Assembly (NCBI GenBank): GCA_963995505.1
Contig: OZ023184.1
Span: forward strand, 7,022,308-7,086,307
Source of the DNA: Hypericum androsaemum
Taxonomy: Eukaryota; Streptophyta; Magnoliopsida; Malpighiales; Hypericaceae
Reading direction: 5' to 3'
DNA length: 64,000 nucleotides
Positions 23,430 through 33,889 of this stretch are shown here, in pieces (within the stretch, counting starts at the first letter, position 1; each line of letters begins with the position of its first letter). The position numbers and the translations under genes are program-made. The notes beneath the pieces are model-generated. The model was not told the DNA's origin, made no database searches, and worked only from the letters and a program-made list of their open reading frames with translations.

Positions 23430-23880
23430 ATGGCATGCCCGGTTGCGATTAAATGACATGCTCGGTTACGATTAAATGACATGCCAAGTTACAATAAATG
23501 GCGTACCCGATTATGAATAATTAATTAAATGGCATGTCCGGTTACGATAAAATGGCATGTCATGTTTCGATAAAAAAATATACCCAGTTACGATTAAATG
23601 GAATGTTTAGTACGTAACCATGCATGTCATTTAATCGTAATCGGACCTGCCATTTGATTAGTTATTTAATTTATTACAAGTTATATTAAATATTAACTTC
23701 ACATGCCATTTGACATAACTTGGGCATGTCATTTGACATAACCGGGTATGCCATTTAATTAATTATTAGTTTTATTAAATATTAACGTGACATGCCATTT
23801 GACATAATATCGGCATGCCATTTGATATAACCTGGGCATGCGAGTTGACATAACCGGGCATATCATTTAATTTATTATTA
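23430..23880. repeat. Inverted tandem array (foldback-like)
   Basis: Left arm, 23430 to about 23605: degenerate units of about 22 bases, close to ATTAAATGGCATGCCCGGTT + ACG. Right arm, about 23618-23880: the same unit in reverse complement, GGCATGCCATTTGACATAAC. The arms meet around a palindromic ACCATGCATGT. Long inverted repeats made of short tandem units are the architecture of Foldback elements. No ends or target duplication were found. Confidence 0.7.
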
Positions 23881-24150
23881 AAATAATAAAATAAAAGTTC
23901 AATTTTTCAAAAAAAATTAATGGTTGAATAATTCGTACGTTTAATACCCGCCATAGAATATGAGTCATCCATTTAAAGCCTGCGAATATGACACATTCAT
24001 TTAATGCCCTTTCCTTGCCATACGCGCATAACACCTTTTTTAAAACTTTTTTGTCCTTTCCCACGTGGCACGGAATAATCCGTCTCCCTTTCCCGGGACC
24101 ATTGGTCCCGAGGAGAGCCCCGTTCCGTCCGGTGATATGTACCTTTGGGC

Positions 24151-24328
24151 GGTTTTGGATTGAGTGGGGACAACATAAAAGTTGTCCCTACGGAGGAGAT
24201 TTTGTTTAGACCATCAGATTTCATTAAAAATTGTGTCTACAGATCTGACAGTCATCAAAAATCGTGTCTATAAATCAAAAACTTTGATTCATTTCAGTGG
24301 GGACAAGTTGTCCCCACTCAATCCAACC
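24151..24328. mobile_element. 178-bp MULE-type MITE
   Basis: Inverted ends GGTTTTGGATTGAGTGGGGA and GTCCCCACTCAATCCAACC are followed internally by GGGACAAC/GTTGTCCC hairpins. The flanks are CCTTTGGGC (24142-24150) and CCTTTGTGC (24329-24337), a 9-bp duplication with one mismatch, as for Mutator-like elements. The terminal layout resembles the end of the FAR1-type MULE. It ends about 310 bp upstream of the aldo-keto reductase ATG. Confidence 0.75.
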
Positions 24329-24637
24329 CCTTTGTGCCAACCCAACCAAAAATGACAAGCAGGAACTACTAAAAGATCCATCAAACAGATTCCTTTCAAA
24401 CTCAGGCCGGCCCACCTACTGCTGGGCCCGACGTGTGGGGTCCCATACAATAGCCGACCATGAGAAACGGGCGCAGAGAGAAATCCTAGCATTTATAACT
24501 GCCAAGTCACTCTTCGCCTGCTCCTCGTAGAATCTTCACAGTAATCTTCCGTCTCTTCTCCCGGTCCTCTCCTATTCCGTCATTCCATTTCTTCCTTTTC
24601 ACTTCTCGAAGCGCTGTCGTTTTAGCGAGGAAGGGAA

Positions 24638-26908
24638 ATGGCGGGAAAGGAAATACTCTCCTTCGAGCTCAACACCGGGGCTAAGATCCCGGCCGTCGGC
24701 CTCGGAACGTGGCAGTCGGAGCCCGGCGTCGTCGGTGCCGCCGTAGCCGCCGCTATCAAGGTCTCCTCCTGATTTTCCCTCTTCTCTTCCTCTCACATTT
24801 ATTACGTCCTTCGAAATGAAATTGATTTCTTATCGGTTTAAGATTAAAACAAACGGCTGACCTTTCAATCTTCGCTGTATTGGCCTTTGTCTCTTTAATT
24901 TCTTTTTAAAAAAATTATCGCAGGTCGGTTACCGGCATATCGATTGCGCTCAAGTCTACGGGAACGAGAAAGAGGTAACCCAACTGTCTCTTCTTCTTTC
25001 ACTTCAGATTGTTTTTTGTTTTTTGGTTAAGGAGTCGATGGCATATTTTAGGAGTATTTTACGTCTGTAAGACTTGAGACATATTTTAGAGGTATATTAA
25101 GGGTGAAATGGAATCAACTTATTGTTTAGTAATTTGATGCCATTTGAAAAAGGTTTTTTCTGGATTTTGTCTAATTAGTATTTTGAAGAGGTCAATGGCT
25201 GCGAGATTGAAGAGGTCGTAAATATTATAATAAAATTTACTTCTTAAAAAAAACTTATTGTTTAGTATCTCCCGGGCCATTCCTTTTTTATTATCCTTGT
25301 TCCACAGAAAGATTGTTTTTGCAATCTTTGAAATGTCCTGGCACTTCATTAGTTGGTCGCACCTCACAAATCTCTACATTAATGACATGAACAATTGATA
25401 AAGTTGTAGCTTCTCGCAGATTGGTTTGGTCCTGAAGCAGCTCTTTGATGATGGAGTGGTCAAGCGTGAGGAATTGTTTATCACCTCCAAGCTCTGGTTC
25501 GTTAGTTTTTACTTTCCCATATCTTTCAAAATTGCTGCAAAATTATTGCATGGATGTGAATGCTATAGCGGTTATTCTTTCGGACTTTGTTATAGTCTCA
25601 AACCGGTGAACCTTAACCTTACAGTATTTGCAAGGTCTGAACATTGCAAGTTTGTAACTGCAGGTGCAAGAATCACGCTCCGGAGGATGTTGTTGAGGCA
25701 TTGGAAGGAACTTTGCTGGACCTTCAGATTGATTACCTCGATATGTACCTCGTATGTACTCTCCTCTGATCCAAGTTTCCATGTTCCATTCCTTACGAGG
25801 AAGTGCATTATTTTCTATATTTGTTGCTTTACGAGTTTCACATTGCTTACAGGAGACAAGTAGGTCATGTATACGCATTTTGAGTAGGATGGATACACAT
25901 GCTCTAACATTAACTAAATAAGCATTATGCTCAAAACACCAACAAAAAAGTGCTCTTCATCATTGCTGATCTACTTTTGCCCTAAAAAAAAGATATAGTC
26001 TCATTGACCCTCCTATACAAAGTATCTTGCCAATTTTAGGGGCCTGATGTACTTACTATTTCTTTATATTCTGAGTTCTTAGTGCATATAACTGATGAAG
26101 TTGTTGGATTTCCATCTTAACGGAGCTGCTCAAACTCTGTAGATACACTGGCCGGTTGCAATGAGGAAGGGTTCAGTTGGCTTCAGTCCCGACAACTTCA
26201 TCCAACCCGACATTCCCAGAACGTGGAAAGCCATGGAAGCGTTGTACGATTCTGGCAAGGTTCGTGCTATTGGTGTGAGCAACTTCTCCACGAAGAAGCT
26301 GGCTGATTTGCTGGATGTGGCGCAAGTTCCGCCTGCTGTCAATCAGGTGGAGTGTCATCCTGCTTGGCAGCAGTCTAAACTACGCGCATTTTGCCAATCC
26401 AAGGGAGTCCATCTTTCTGTAAGTACGAAGAACTTAGTTGGTTTCCTCATCTTGGCGAAGTTCTGGTTTAACCTATCGTCTGTCTGTCTATTTCAGGGGT
26501 ATTCACCTCTAGGATCCCCCGGGACGTCATGGATCAAGGGCGACGTTCTAAGTAACCCCATTCTAACTACGGTTGCTGCGGAATTAGGCAAGACACCTGC
26601 ACAAGTCGCGATTCGCTGGGGCATCCAAATGGGTCACAGCGTACTTCCAAAGAGCACAAACGAAGAGAGGATCAAGCAAAACTTTGACGTCTTTGACTGG
26701 TGCATTCCGGACGACTTGTTTGCCAAATTTTCCAAATTTGAGCAGGTAAGTAACGTTGGGAGGTTATGGCTATGCATATCTATGGTTGCTCATTAGGGGA
26801 TACCGGGATCTGGTTTTGTTGCAGGCGAGGCTCCTTCGAGGAACCGGATTTGTCCATGAGAAGAGCCCATATAAGACCCTCGAGGAACTGTGGGATGGTG
26901 AGATCTAA
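24638..26908 (+). CDS. AKR4C: NADPH-dependent aldo-keto reductase, AKR4C type
   Basis: Reduces aldehydes and ketones, including reactive carbonyls and sugar aldehydes, with NADPH. Seven exons, 24638-24760, 24924-24974, 25420-25496, 25664-25751, 26143-26418, 26497-26745 and 26825-26908, give 315 residues, normal for AKR4C. The catalytic tetrad is visible: D48 and Y53 ([11 protein letters not shown]), K82 (FITSKLW) and H115 (YLIHWP). The NADPH-binding segment is [13 protein letters not shown] near 255-267, and the barrel strand AIGVSNFS is intact. The C-terminal loop ends [13 protein letters not shown]. The start fits [20 protein letters not shown]. There is no transit peptide, so a cytosolic enzyme is more likely than the plastid paralogue. 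A TTTATAA box near 24491 could be the TATA element. Confidence 0.95.
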
Positions 26909-27396
26909 GGCTACGCACGCTCAATCGGCCGGTAGCTTGAAAGCTGTGATGAAAGTTGCATGGTTTCTTAATGGTTCAGTTTATGACAGGATCAATCTTC
27001 CAAATTTCTTTTTTGAGACTCGATTGATGCTATTGCATAAGATTTGTGACAAAATGAATAAATAAGTTACTAAATAATGGTTAAAATTTTAGTTAATTGA
27101 TGCGGTGAGATTCTGGGATAGAATCAGGATTTGAACCTACCTACTCAACTTTTTTTTTAGGAACCACCTATTCAACCTTAGGAGAGAAAAAATATAACGA
27201 TCCACTCCCTTCATTATTATCTCGAAAATTAAAATGATATTTATAGATAGCATAGTTGTAGAAGTTAATGTTTATTTTTTGATACTACATAACATTTCTC
27301 AACAATTATTTAAAAACAACTATTTAACCCTAAAAAAACAACCACCACCATTTAACATTATCAGAATTCCCATGATCCTATCTACAATTAAGTAGA
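26909..27396. other. AKR 3' UTR and spacer
   Basis: No gene; AT-rich up to the target duplication of MULE 3. Confidence 0.6.
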
Positions 27397-27911
27397 TAAT
27401 ATTTAGGGAAAACTTCACTTTAGTACTTTATAATTTGGCCAATTTTTACTTACAAATCTTGTGGTAAAAAATTTCTTAAACGGGTCCTGAGGTTTCAAAA
27501 GGATCTCACGAGCAACTCTCTCCCTGCCCGAAATTCAAACGACGTCGTTTGATGCGTTCGTGGCATGCCAGCTCGTAATTTTTTTCACCTCGATTTTGCT
27601 GACGTGTTGTGGTGGAAATTTTCCAAAACAATCCCAAATTACTTTTAGTTTTTCAAAAAATACTTCGACAAACTCCTTCTCTTTAGTCTTTCCTCTATCT
27701 CTCCACCATGGAACACCCTTTCCTCTTAGAAAGAACGCAAAAAAAAAAAACCATCTTTAAATTCCTATCTTCAATCAAAAATCCAAACTTAACCAAAAAG
27801 CCATCTTTAAATTCCCATAGAAAAGAACGCAAAAACCCATCTTTAAATTAATTAAAAACCCTTCCTCTCCCCCTTCTTCCCCCAAATCTCTAAACCCACA
27901 AATCCCTCAAA

Positions 27912-27973
27912 ATGGCACTCAAGGCAGTGAGAAGAAGCCAGTGGAGGAGAAGAAGCCAGTGGCAGAGAATCCC
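27912..27973 (+). pseudogene. Possible histone H2B N-terminal fragment inside MULE 3
   Basis: ATGGCACTCAAGGCA followed, after a one-base shift, by codons reading EKKPVEEKKPVAEN resembles the lysine-rich tail of plant histone H2B (MAPKAEKKP...). Only about 20 codons are similar; the sequence beyond is unrelated. Low-complexity lysine runs can mimic H2B, so this is tentative. Confidence 0.35.
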
Positions 27974-28687
27974 ACACCTGGGTCTTGAACTTCCTCGTCA
28001 GGTACGCTCTCCACCCACTCGGAGGATCGGCCCCAGCTTTGCAATAAATCCCCAAACCAAAACCCTAGAACATTCTGACGAATTGGAAGGCGGCCTCGAA
28101 TCAGAGCTCGGATTTGCGAACTTCTTCGTCCGACTCTCCCACGGTGAAGTCGTAAAACTTCGAGGCAGAGAACTCCTAACACTGGTTGTAGCCGGCCGGT
28201 GGGCTTCCACCGCTACAATGTCGCTCTCCTGGAAGTGGGAAAACGCCGACTTGTGGACCCCTCGTCACCCTCCTCTTGCCATGGAAGGAAATGGGTGACC
28301 GTTTCTTGGGTTTCCGGTCGCGGATGAGCAATAGAGACGAAGGGATCTTCCTTAGAGAAGTAGTTGTAGAGTTGATGGATTTCAGCCTGTAAAGTAGAGA
28401 AGGAGATCTAGAGAGAAATGGCTCTGGCTCTTATTCCTGATGGGTGAAGGACTTGAGCCTGTGGAGATTGGAAGAGAATGGTGGGGAGCGAGGAGAGAGA
28501 AAAAGAAGGGATATTGAAAAATATAAATTACTTTAGGATTGTTTTGAAAGTTTTTTTCCATAACAACTTAGCAATCTCGGGGTCTACGTTTTGCTGAGTT
28601 GGCACACCACAAACACATCAAACGACATCGTTTGGATTTCGGGTTCGTGAGGTTTTTTAAAACCCAGGGATCCGTTTAAAATTTTTT

Positions 28688-29573
28688 GAGCAAATTGCCC
28701 TCAAGTCCCTGGTATTTGCTTAAATTACTATTTTAGTTCCTGCTTTTTTGAAATCGACACTTCGGTCTCCCTAGTTTGCTTTTATTGAACTCTAAAGTTC
28801 CTTGCTGATGTCATCATTCAAAATTTTATTTTTTAATCATGTAAATGACTATTATATCCTTATATTTAAATAAAAATAAAATAAATATATTTGGTCATCT
28901 TCTCCGATAATTTGGACTTCTCCGGTCATCTCTTCCGGTGATAAAAACTTCTCCGATCAACATAAAAAATCACAAAATCAGCCAAAAAAGTCTTAAAACA
29001 TCGACCTCGCCATAAGGGAATTGTTCCAAAAAAGTCTAGTAATCACAAATTCTAGATTTCGTCATCCCGTCTAGAACGGCACCAGGCGTGGTCAAGCCAT
29101 CGGATCCCGTAGTCCAGCGGGCATTTCGATGCCAAAATAGTCTCGAAAGTCGGATCTCGCCGAAATAGAGGACGACGTCTCTATAGAGTTAGACCTAGGA
29201 GATGATGGCAGATCTACCATCGAGAACAATCGTCGCCATTTTTGGAGCTTTAAGGAGGAGCTTGCGAGTTGGAGTTTTGGAGATAGCGAGTGTGGAGAAG
29301 ATGATATGAAATGGTCGGAGAGGTCGAGCTCATCGGAGTCGACGCCGGAGTTGATGTTGGATGTTTGAGAGGATGAACGGGGAGGATTTCTGATTTTTTT
29401 TGTTTTTTGTGAGGGCATAATTATCATTTTCAAAATAAATTTAACGATGACATCAGCGAGGGACCTTAGAATTTAATAAAAGTAAATTAGGGGGACCGAA
29501 GTTTTGATTTCAAAATAGCAGAGACTAAAATATTGACTTAAATAAATACTAAAGACCTGAGAGCAATTTGCTC
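28688..29573. mobile_element. Inverted-repeat element nested in the right TIR of MULE 3
   Basis: About 886 bp, with terminal inverted repeats of about 130 bp beginning GAGCAAATTGCCCTCAAGTC and ending with the complement of GAGCAAATTGCTCTCAGG. The T-rich and A-rich junctions prevent a confident target duplication, so the superfamily is unassigned. Its interior has a 113-codon minus frame (29092-29433), serine-rich and unrecognised. It splits the right TIR of MULE 3, so it inserted later. Confidence 0.8.
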
Positions 29574-29883
29574 AAAAAAAATTTACCAGACGGTTGTAAG
29601 TGAAATCGACCAAACTATAAGGTAATAAAGAGTGAAGTGTTTCCTAATATTTATTATCTTGGCCTTTTATTTGTTTGGATGGAACAAATTGATGGCAAGA
29701 ACAAGGCCGAAGCCCGCAGCATAACAAGCCCAAGCCCAAAAGAAAGATAATAAGGGGGGAAATATTCCTTAAACCCCGACCTCTCCAAGCATAAACCCTA
29801 GGTCTCCTCTCGTCCCCTTCTCAAAACTCCTCCAAAACCCCATTTCTCTCTCAAAAGGAAAAATCAGAAAAGGGAGAGAAAAG

Positions 29884-30918
29884 ATGGCGTTGAATCTCTG
29901 TCTTCGAAGAGCATCATCTTCCGTGATTCCGCGGGCAATCAGGGCGGTCGGATCCCAGAGAGCCTCCCAGGGCGCTATCGCCGCTGCTCTCTGCCTCGAG
30001 AAGAGCGCTCTCGCCCCGCGCGGGCTCCTCCCCGTTTTCCGGTTCTCCACGGCCACCGCTGAGAAGGAGAGGGCCGACAAGAACGTGATTCACGTACTCG
30101 AAGACGAGATCGAAGCCGCCGAGCAGGAGCCTAAAGATGTCGGTCTTTCCCTCCTTATTCTCACATTTGGATTATACATTTTTCTGCTATATAGCTATAT
30201 GTCGAATGCCTTGGTTCATTGATAAAGTCAAAAATTTAACCGATGTATCCGCGACCCGAACTTGTGGCGGGTCCTTGTTTAGTGTACATAATTTATGCTA
30301 CAGTTGAGAATTGTGTGTTTGAACACGGGGCGTGTTTGTTGATAGGTGGAAGACTTTCCGGAGAACTTCCCTTTCGAAATCCAGGACACTCCTGGTGAGA
30401 GAACCGTGTTGCTCAAGAGGAAGTACCAGGACGAAGTCATCAAGGTAGAGGTCGATATACCCAATGTTGACGTTGGTGAGGAGGACGAGGACGAGAATGA
30501 TGAATCCTCTGCTGGGTCGAGTATTCCCTTGGTCATCAGCATTACAAAGAACGGCCAGTGCCTTGAGTTTGGTGTTACTGCTTTCCCTGACGAGGTCACC
30601 ATTGATAGCCTTTCGGTGAAAGCTGCTGAAGGCTCAGAAGAGCAACTTGCGTATGAAGGGCCTGATTTTGGGTAAGTCTGAAGGGTCTGATTATAATGAA
30701 AGAGTTTGTTATTTTTCGTCCCATCCATCTGATCTATGCGTTTGCTCTTCGTCTCCAGAGATCTAGACGAGAACTTGCAAAAAGCTTTCCACAAGTATCT
30801 TGAGATTCGAGGGATAAAACCGAGCACGACAAACTTTATGTTCGAGTACATGCAGAAGAAGGACAACAAGGAGTACTACCAATGGTTGCATAACCTCAAG
30901 AACTTCATGGAGAAGTGA
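29884..30918 (+). CDS. Mitochondrial glycoprotein family protein (p32/MAM33)
   Basis: Acidic mitochondrial-matrix protein of the p32/gC1qR/MAM33 family, which forms doughnut-shaped trimers and is linked to mitochondrial protein and ribosome homeostasis. Three exons, 29884-30138, 30346-30671 and 30759-30918, encode 246 residues. The N-terminus (about 55 residues, arginine/serine/alanine-rich, MALNLCLRRASSS...) is a typical mitochondrial presequence. The core contains DFPENFPFEIQDTPGE, an acidic loop GEEDEDENDE and the family-defining end YEGPDFGDLDENLQKAFHKY ... SNF-like helix with YYQWLHNLKNF. Both introns are GT-AG and preserve the frame. The ATG lies 240 bp downstream of MULE 3, so promoter elements could include transposon sequence. 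Confidence 0.95.
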
Positions 30919-31483
30919 TGATTGGCAGAACACCTGATGTGCTCTGGATTTCTATCATTTACAGTAGCCAGTCAAGAGACCTAGCCATCATCTTCATGTG
31001 GATCTAATAGCTTTGTAAACTGCACATCGGTTGTGTATGGTATTGAACTTCGAATTGCAAGCTGCATGAGAATAATTTTTGGCATTTCTTTCCTGTGGCT
31101 CGTTTCTCTCTCTGTTGACCAGTTTCATTTCAATCCTTTGTCCTGTTGCTCTGTGAGAAGGGAATCAAAGTGGTTAAGAGTGTGTATCCATTTGGAACTT
31201 TTGATTAAGAAGATATATTTCATAATTCGAGACTTGTTAGATTAGAACAATATGTATGTCGGGTTGGGTTTAATCTCTGTCACGCGTAATAGGTAAAAAT
31301 TATTAACCTATTGGGTATGACATTGATGGCCCACAAAGCCCGTGGGCTTATCCAAACCCAAAGAATATCTTCATCTCCGCATGCTCTCCCGACAAGTCAG
31401 TCACCTCTCCGGAAACCGCTCCGCTCATCTCTCAAAGAAGAAACACGGAAAAGAGGGAAAACGTGGTAACCGTCGCGTGACAA
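30919..31483. other. 3' UTR and spacer between p32 and UPRT genes
   Basis: The first 150-250 bases are probable 3' UTR; no gene is recognised. The last 150 bases are the upstream region of the UPRT gene. Confidence 0.6.
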
Positions 31484-33889
31484 ATGGCGGCCCCCATTAA
31501 TATCCCTCCCTTTATAAAAACGCAGCGTTTCCATCCCCAGTGCCACACTACGCCTTCTTCACCTTCTAGTTGCTCCCTCCCCTTCCCCACCGGATCTCCC
31601 GTCCTCCGCCGAGGGGTAAGAAGCTCGGCTTCAAGATCCACGACCTCGCTTCCTTGTGGTTATCCGCTTCGTTTTCGAGAACAGATGCCGAAGAGCCCTC
31701 CTTCCCGGCGCGGCTTTGTTACCGTGAACTCCCTCGCGGCCACCGAGGAGAAGTCAGTCGCCGGCGACCGGATGCTCGTTAGTCCATCCCCCGATATAGC
31801 TCTATTCTTTTCGTTTTGAGTTTCGATTTTATGGCCGTTGGATTTGGTGCACGTGGCAGGTGTTCGTGCCGCCTCATCCGTTGATCAAGCACTGGGTGTC
31901 GGTTCTCAGGAACGAGCAGACGCCGCCTCCTATTTTCAGTAGAGTTCTTGTTACACTTTTGATTATTATTTTCTCTCTTATTATTTTTCTTATGTGTGTT
32001 ATGGTTTCGGTTGCGGTGGATAGGGAGTGCATTAGCCGAGCTGGGAAGGCTACTGATCTACGAAGCTTCAAGGGATTGTCTGGTAGGTTAGCTGGCTCAT
32101 GATTTTGAATGCATTGCCCTGCATTTGTCCGTTTCGGATTCGTCGAGCTGATTCCTTGTTTGTCAGTTGATAAGTTAGATTAAGACTGTCTTTGGGGTGG
32201 CTTTTGCTCTGCAACTCGAAGTTGCATTTCGTTTCGTAATGAACTGAATGTGAACGTGCGTTCTCTTGTAACTTGCAGCCGACTGTCACTGGGGAGATTC
32301 AGTCACCCATGGGCGTTGCTACCGTGGAGTTTATTGACCCAAGGGAGCCCGTTGCGGTTAGTTGCTATTTGCTCTTCTTTTTTTCGAATAACTTTCGTGT
32401 TTCTTGAGGTCTTTTGTTTCCATGATTGTAGTTTTGTTGGAGCTAATAGAAGTCCGGGAATTAATCTGAAATTATTAGTTGAGGCATCTTCTTTTAAATT
32501 TGCAGGTTATACCAATTTTAAGAGCTGGCCTGCCTCTCTCTGAGCATGCATCGTGTATCTTGCCGGCAACTAAGACCTACCATCTAGGTAAACACACTGT
32601 CAGTTTTTTTGTGTGTGTGGATCTTAATCAGTGATCATAAGAAAAGTAGTCGATTCTAATGTGGAAACACTGCATCCATAAGTACTCAGACGGTTTAGTA
32701 TTTTTTCGAGTTTTTTTTAGGCTCATGACTTGATAATGATTTTAGTCTATCGGCTTTCTTTTTTTTTTTGGGTGAAATTAAGGGCTTAGCCGGGATGAGG
32801 AAACACTGCTACCAACAATCTATCTTAACAAGTAAGAAACCTACAGCTTTTTGTGATTCAGAGTGTCTCATCAATCAGTTACAATAGTTCTCTTCAAACT
32901 TCCAAAAATTGGAGTTTCATCCTTGTGATTGTGTTCTTTTCGTGCTTATCTGATAGAAGTATTCTTCTCATATGCTTTGACAGGTTACCTAAGAGATTTC
33001 CCGACATGTCTCGCATATTTGTTATTGATCCTATGCTAGCAACAGGTAATTGCTTATGAGAAGCCAACTTTCAGCTGGACCAATTGCTTAATGTATGCTA
33101 TTTTGTTAACTTCATTTCTTCGTTGCTTTCAAATTAAAAGTTTATCAAGTTAAAGAACACGACGATGGTATCGTCCGAGGATATTTTCTTAGTATCTTTG
33201 TAAATAAAGCCATCCTCTATCATAGAGCGAGCATGATACACTGATGCGTTGATTGTTACAAACAAACATTTCTTCTCCCAGAGTACCCGTTAGTTTGTTT
33301 TATAAGTCAAATGGGAGAAATCAGGTACTTGTTTGCTAACTTCAAACGCAGCTTAAGCTTCGAAATCGGGATACTTTTGTTTCCATACCTTATACATTAT
33401 CCTGATTTCAGGTGGCACAATGGTGGCAGCTCTGGATCTTATCAAGGAACGTGGAGTTGAAAATAGCCAGATTAAAGTGGTGAATTGTTTTTTGAAACCC
33501 CAAATGTGTACTTCTCCTCCCAATCTCTCTCTCTCTCTCTCAATGCTTTTGCCGTGTGGCAGATATCTGCTGTGGCCGCTCCACCAGCCCTTCAGAAGCT
33601 CAGTGAAAAGTTCCCTGGGTATACCGATGTTACCATCAATCAACTGTTTCAAGTTTTCAAAAGATTTCTCCCACTTATTGCGTTCTTGATCTTTGAGTCT
33701 CAGGCTTCATGTTTACACCGGAATCATCGATCCTACCGTCAACGACAAAGGGTAATTCCTCATCTCTTAGTTGCCTCAATGAACTGCTAACTGGGAAAAG
33801 GTGTGATTTTTCACTCGGATTTTGATGCTCGCTACAGTTTTATAGTTCCTGGCCTTGGAGACGCCGGTGACCGGAGCTACGGTACATGA
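31484..33889 (+). CDS. UPP: Uracil phosphoribosyltransferase, probably plastidial
   Basis: Salvages uracil: uracil + PRPP to UMP + PPi. Eleven exons, 31484-31777, 31860-31938, 32024-32082, 32279-32356, 32506-32587, 32783-32831, 32984-33045, 33412-33479, 33563-33618, 33704-33751 and 33838-33889, give 308 residues, all in frame with GT-AG introns. Family blocks seen are [49 protein letters not shown], the PRPP loop DPMLATGGT (about 229-237), and the uracil-binding end [15 protein letters not shown]. Residues 1 to about 85 are Ser/Pro/Thr-rich like a transit peptide. Oddities: it stops six residues short of the usual plant ending (GTETHWVK), and the usual Trp in SRxWLPT is Cys. The start is uncertain: a TATA-like box sits inside exon 1, and an ATG at 31685 follows a possible leader intron. 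Confidence 0.92.
31511..31520 (+). promoter_or_regulatory. TATA-like box inside the predicted UPRT first exon
   Basis: CCCTCCCTTTATAAAAACGC is a textbook plant TATA context, 27 bases downstream of the first ATG. If used, transcription would begin near 31540. A GTAAGA donor at 31616 and an acceptor ...GAACAG directly before the ATG at 31685 would then form a leader intron, giving a 241-residue protein without the long transit peptide. Confidence 0.4.

Larger units (their letters stand above)
27406..29644. mobile_element. Long-TIR MULE 3, interrupted by a nested element
   Basis: Ends GGGAAAACTTCACTTTAGTA and the complement of GGAAACACTTCACTCTTTA are flanked by a perfect 9-bp duplication TAATATTTA (27397-27405 and 29645-29653). 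The terminal repeats carry a CAAACGACGTCGTTTG palindrome on the left and CAAACGACATCGTTTG on the right. The right TIR is split by another inverted-repeat element (28688-29573), so the original element was about 1.35 kb. The interior at 27910-28500 is GC-rich and may include captured coding pieces. Its right end lies 240 bp upstream of the p32-family ATG. Confidence 0.88.

Noticed and set aside
24599..24796. 65-codon antisense frame over AKR exon 1
   Set aside because: Shadow of a verified exon with catalytic-family sequence on the plus strand.
27912..28298. 129-codon plus-strand frame as an independent gene
   Set aside because: It lies wholly inside MULE 3 and changes composition and apparent origin along its length; better explained as cargo.
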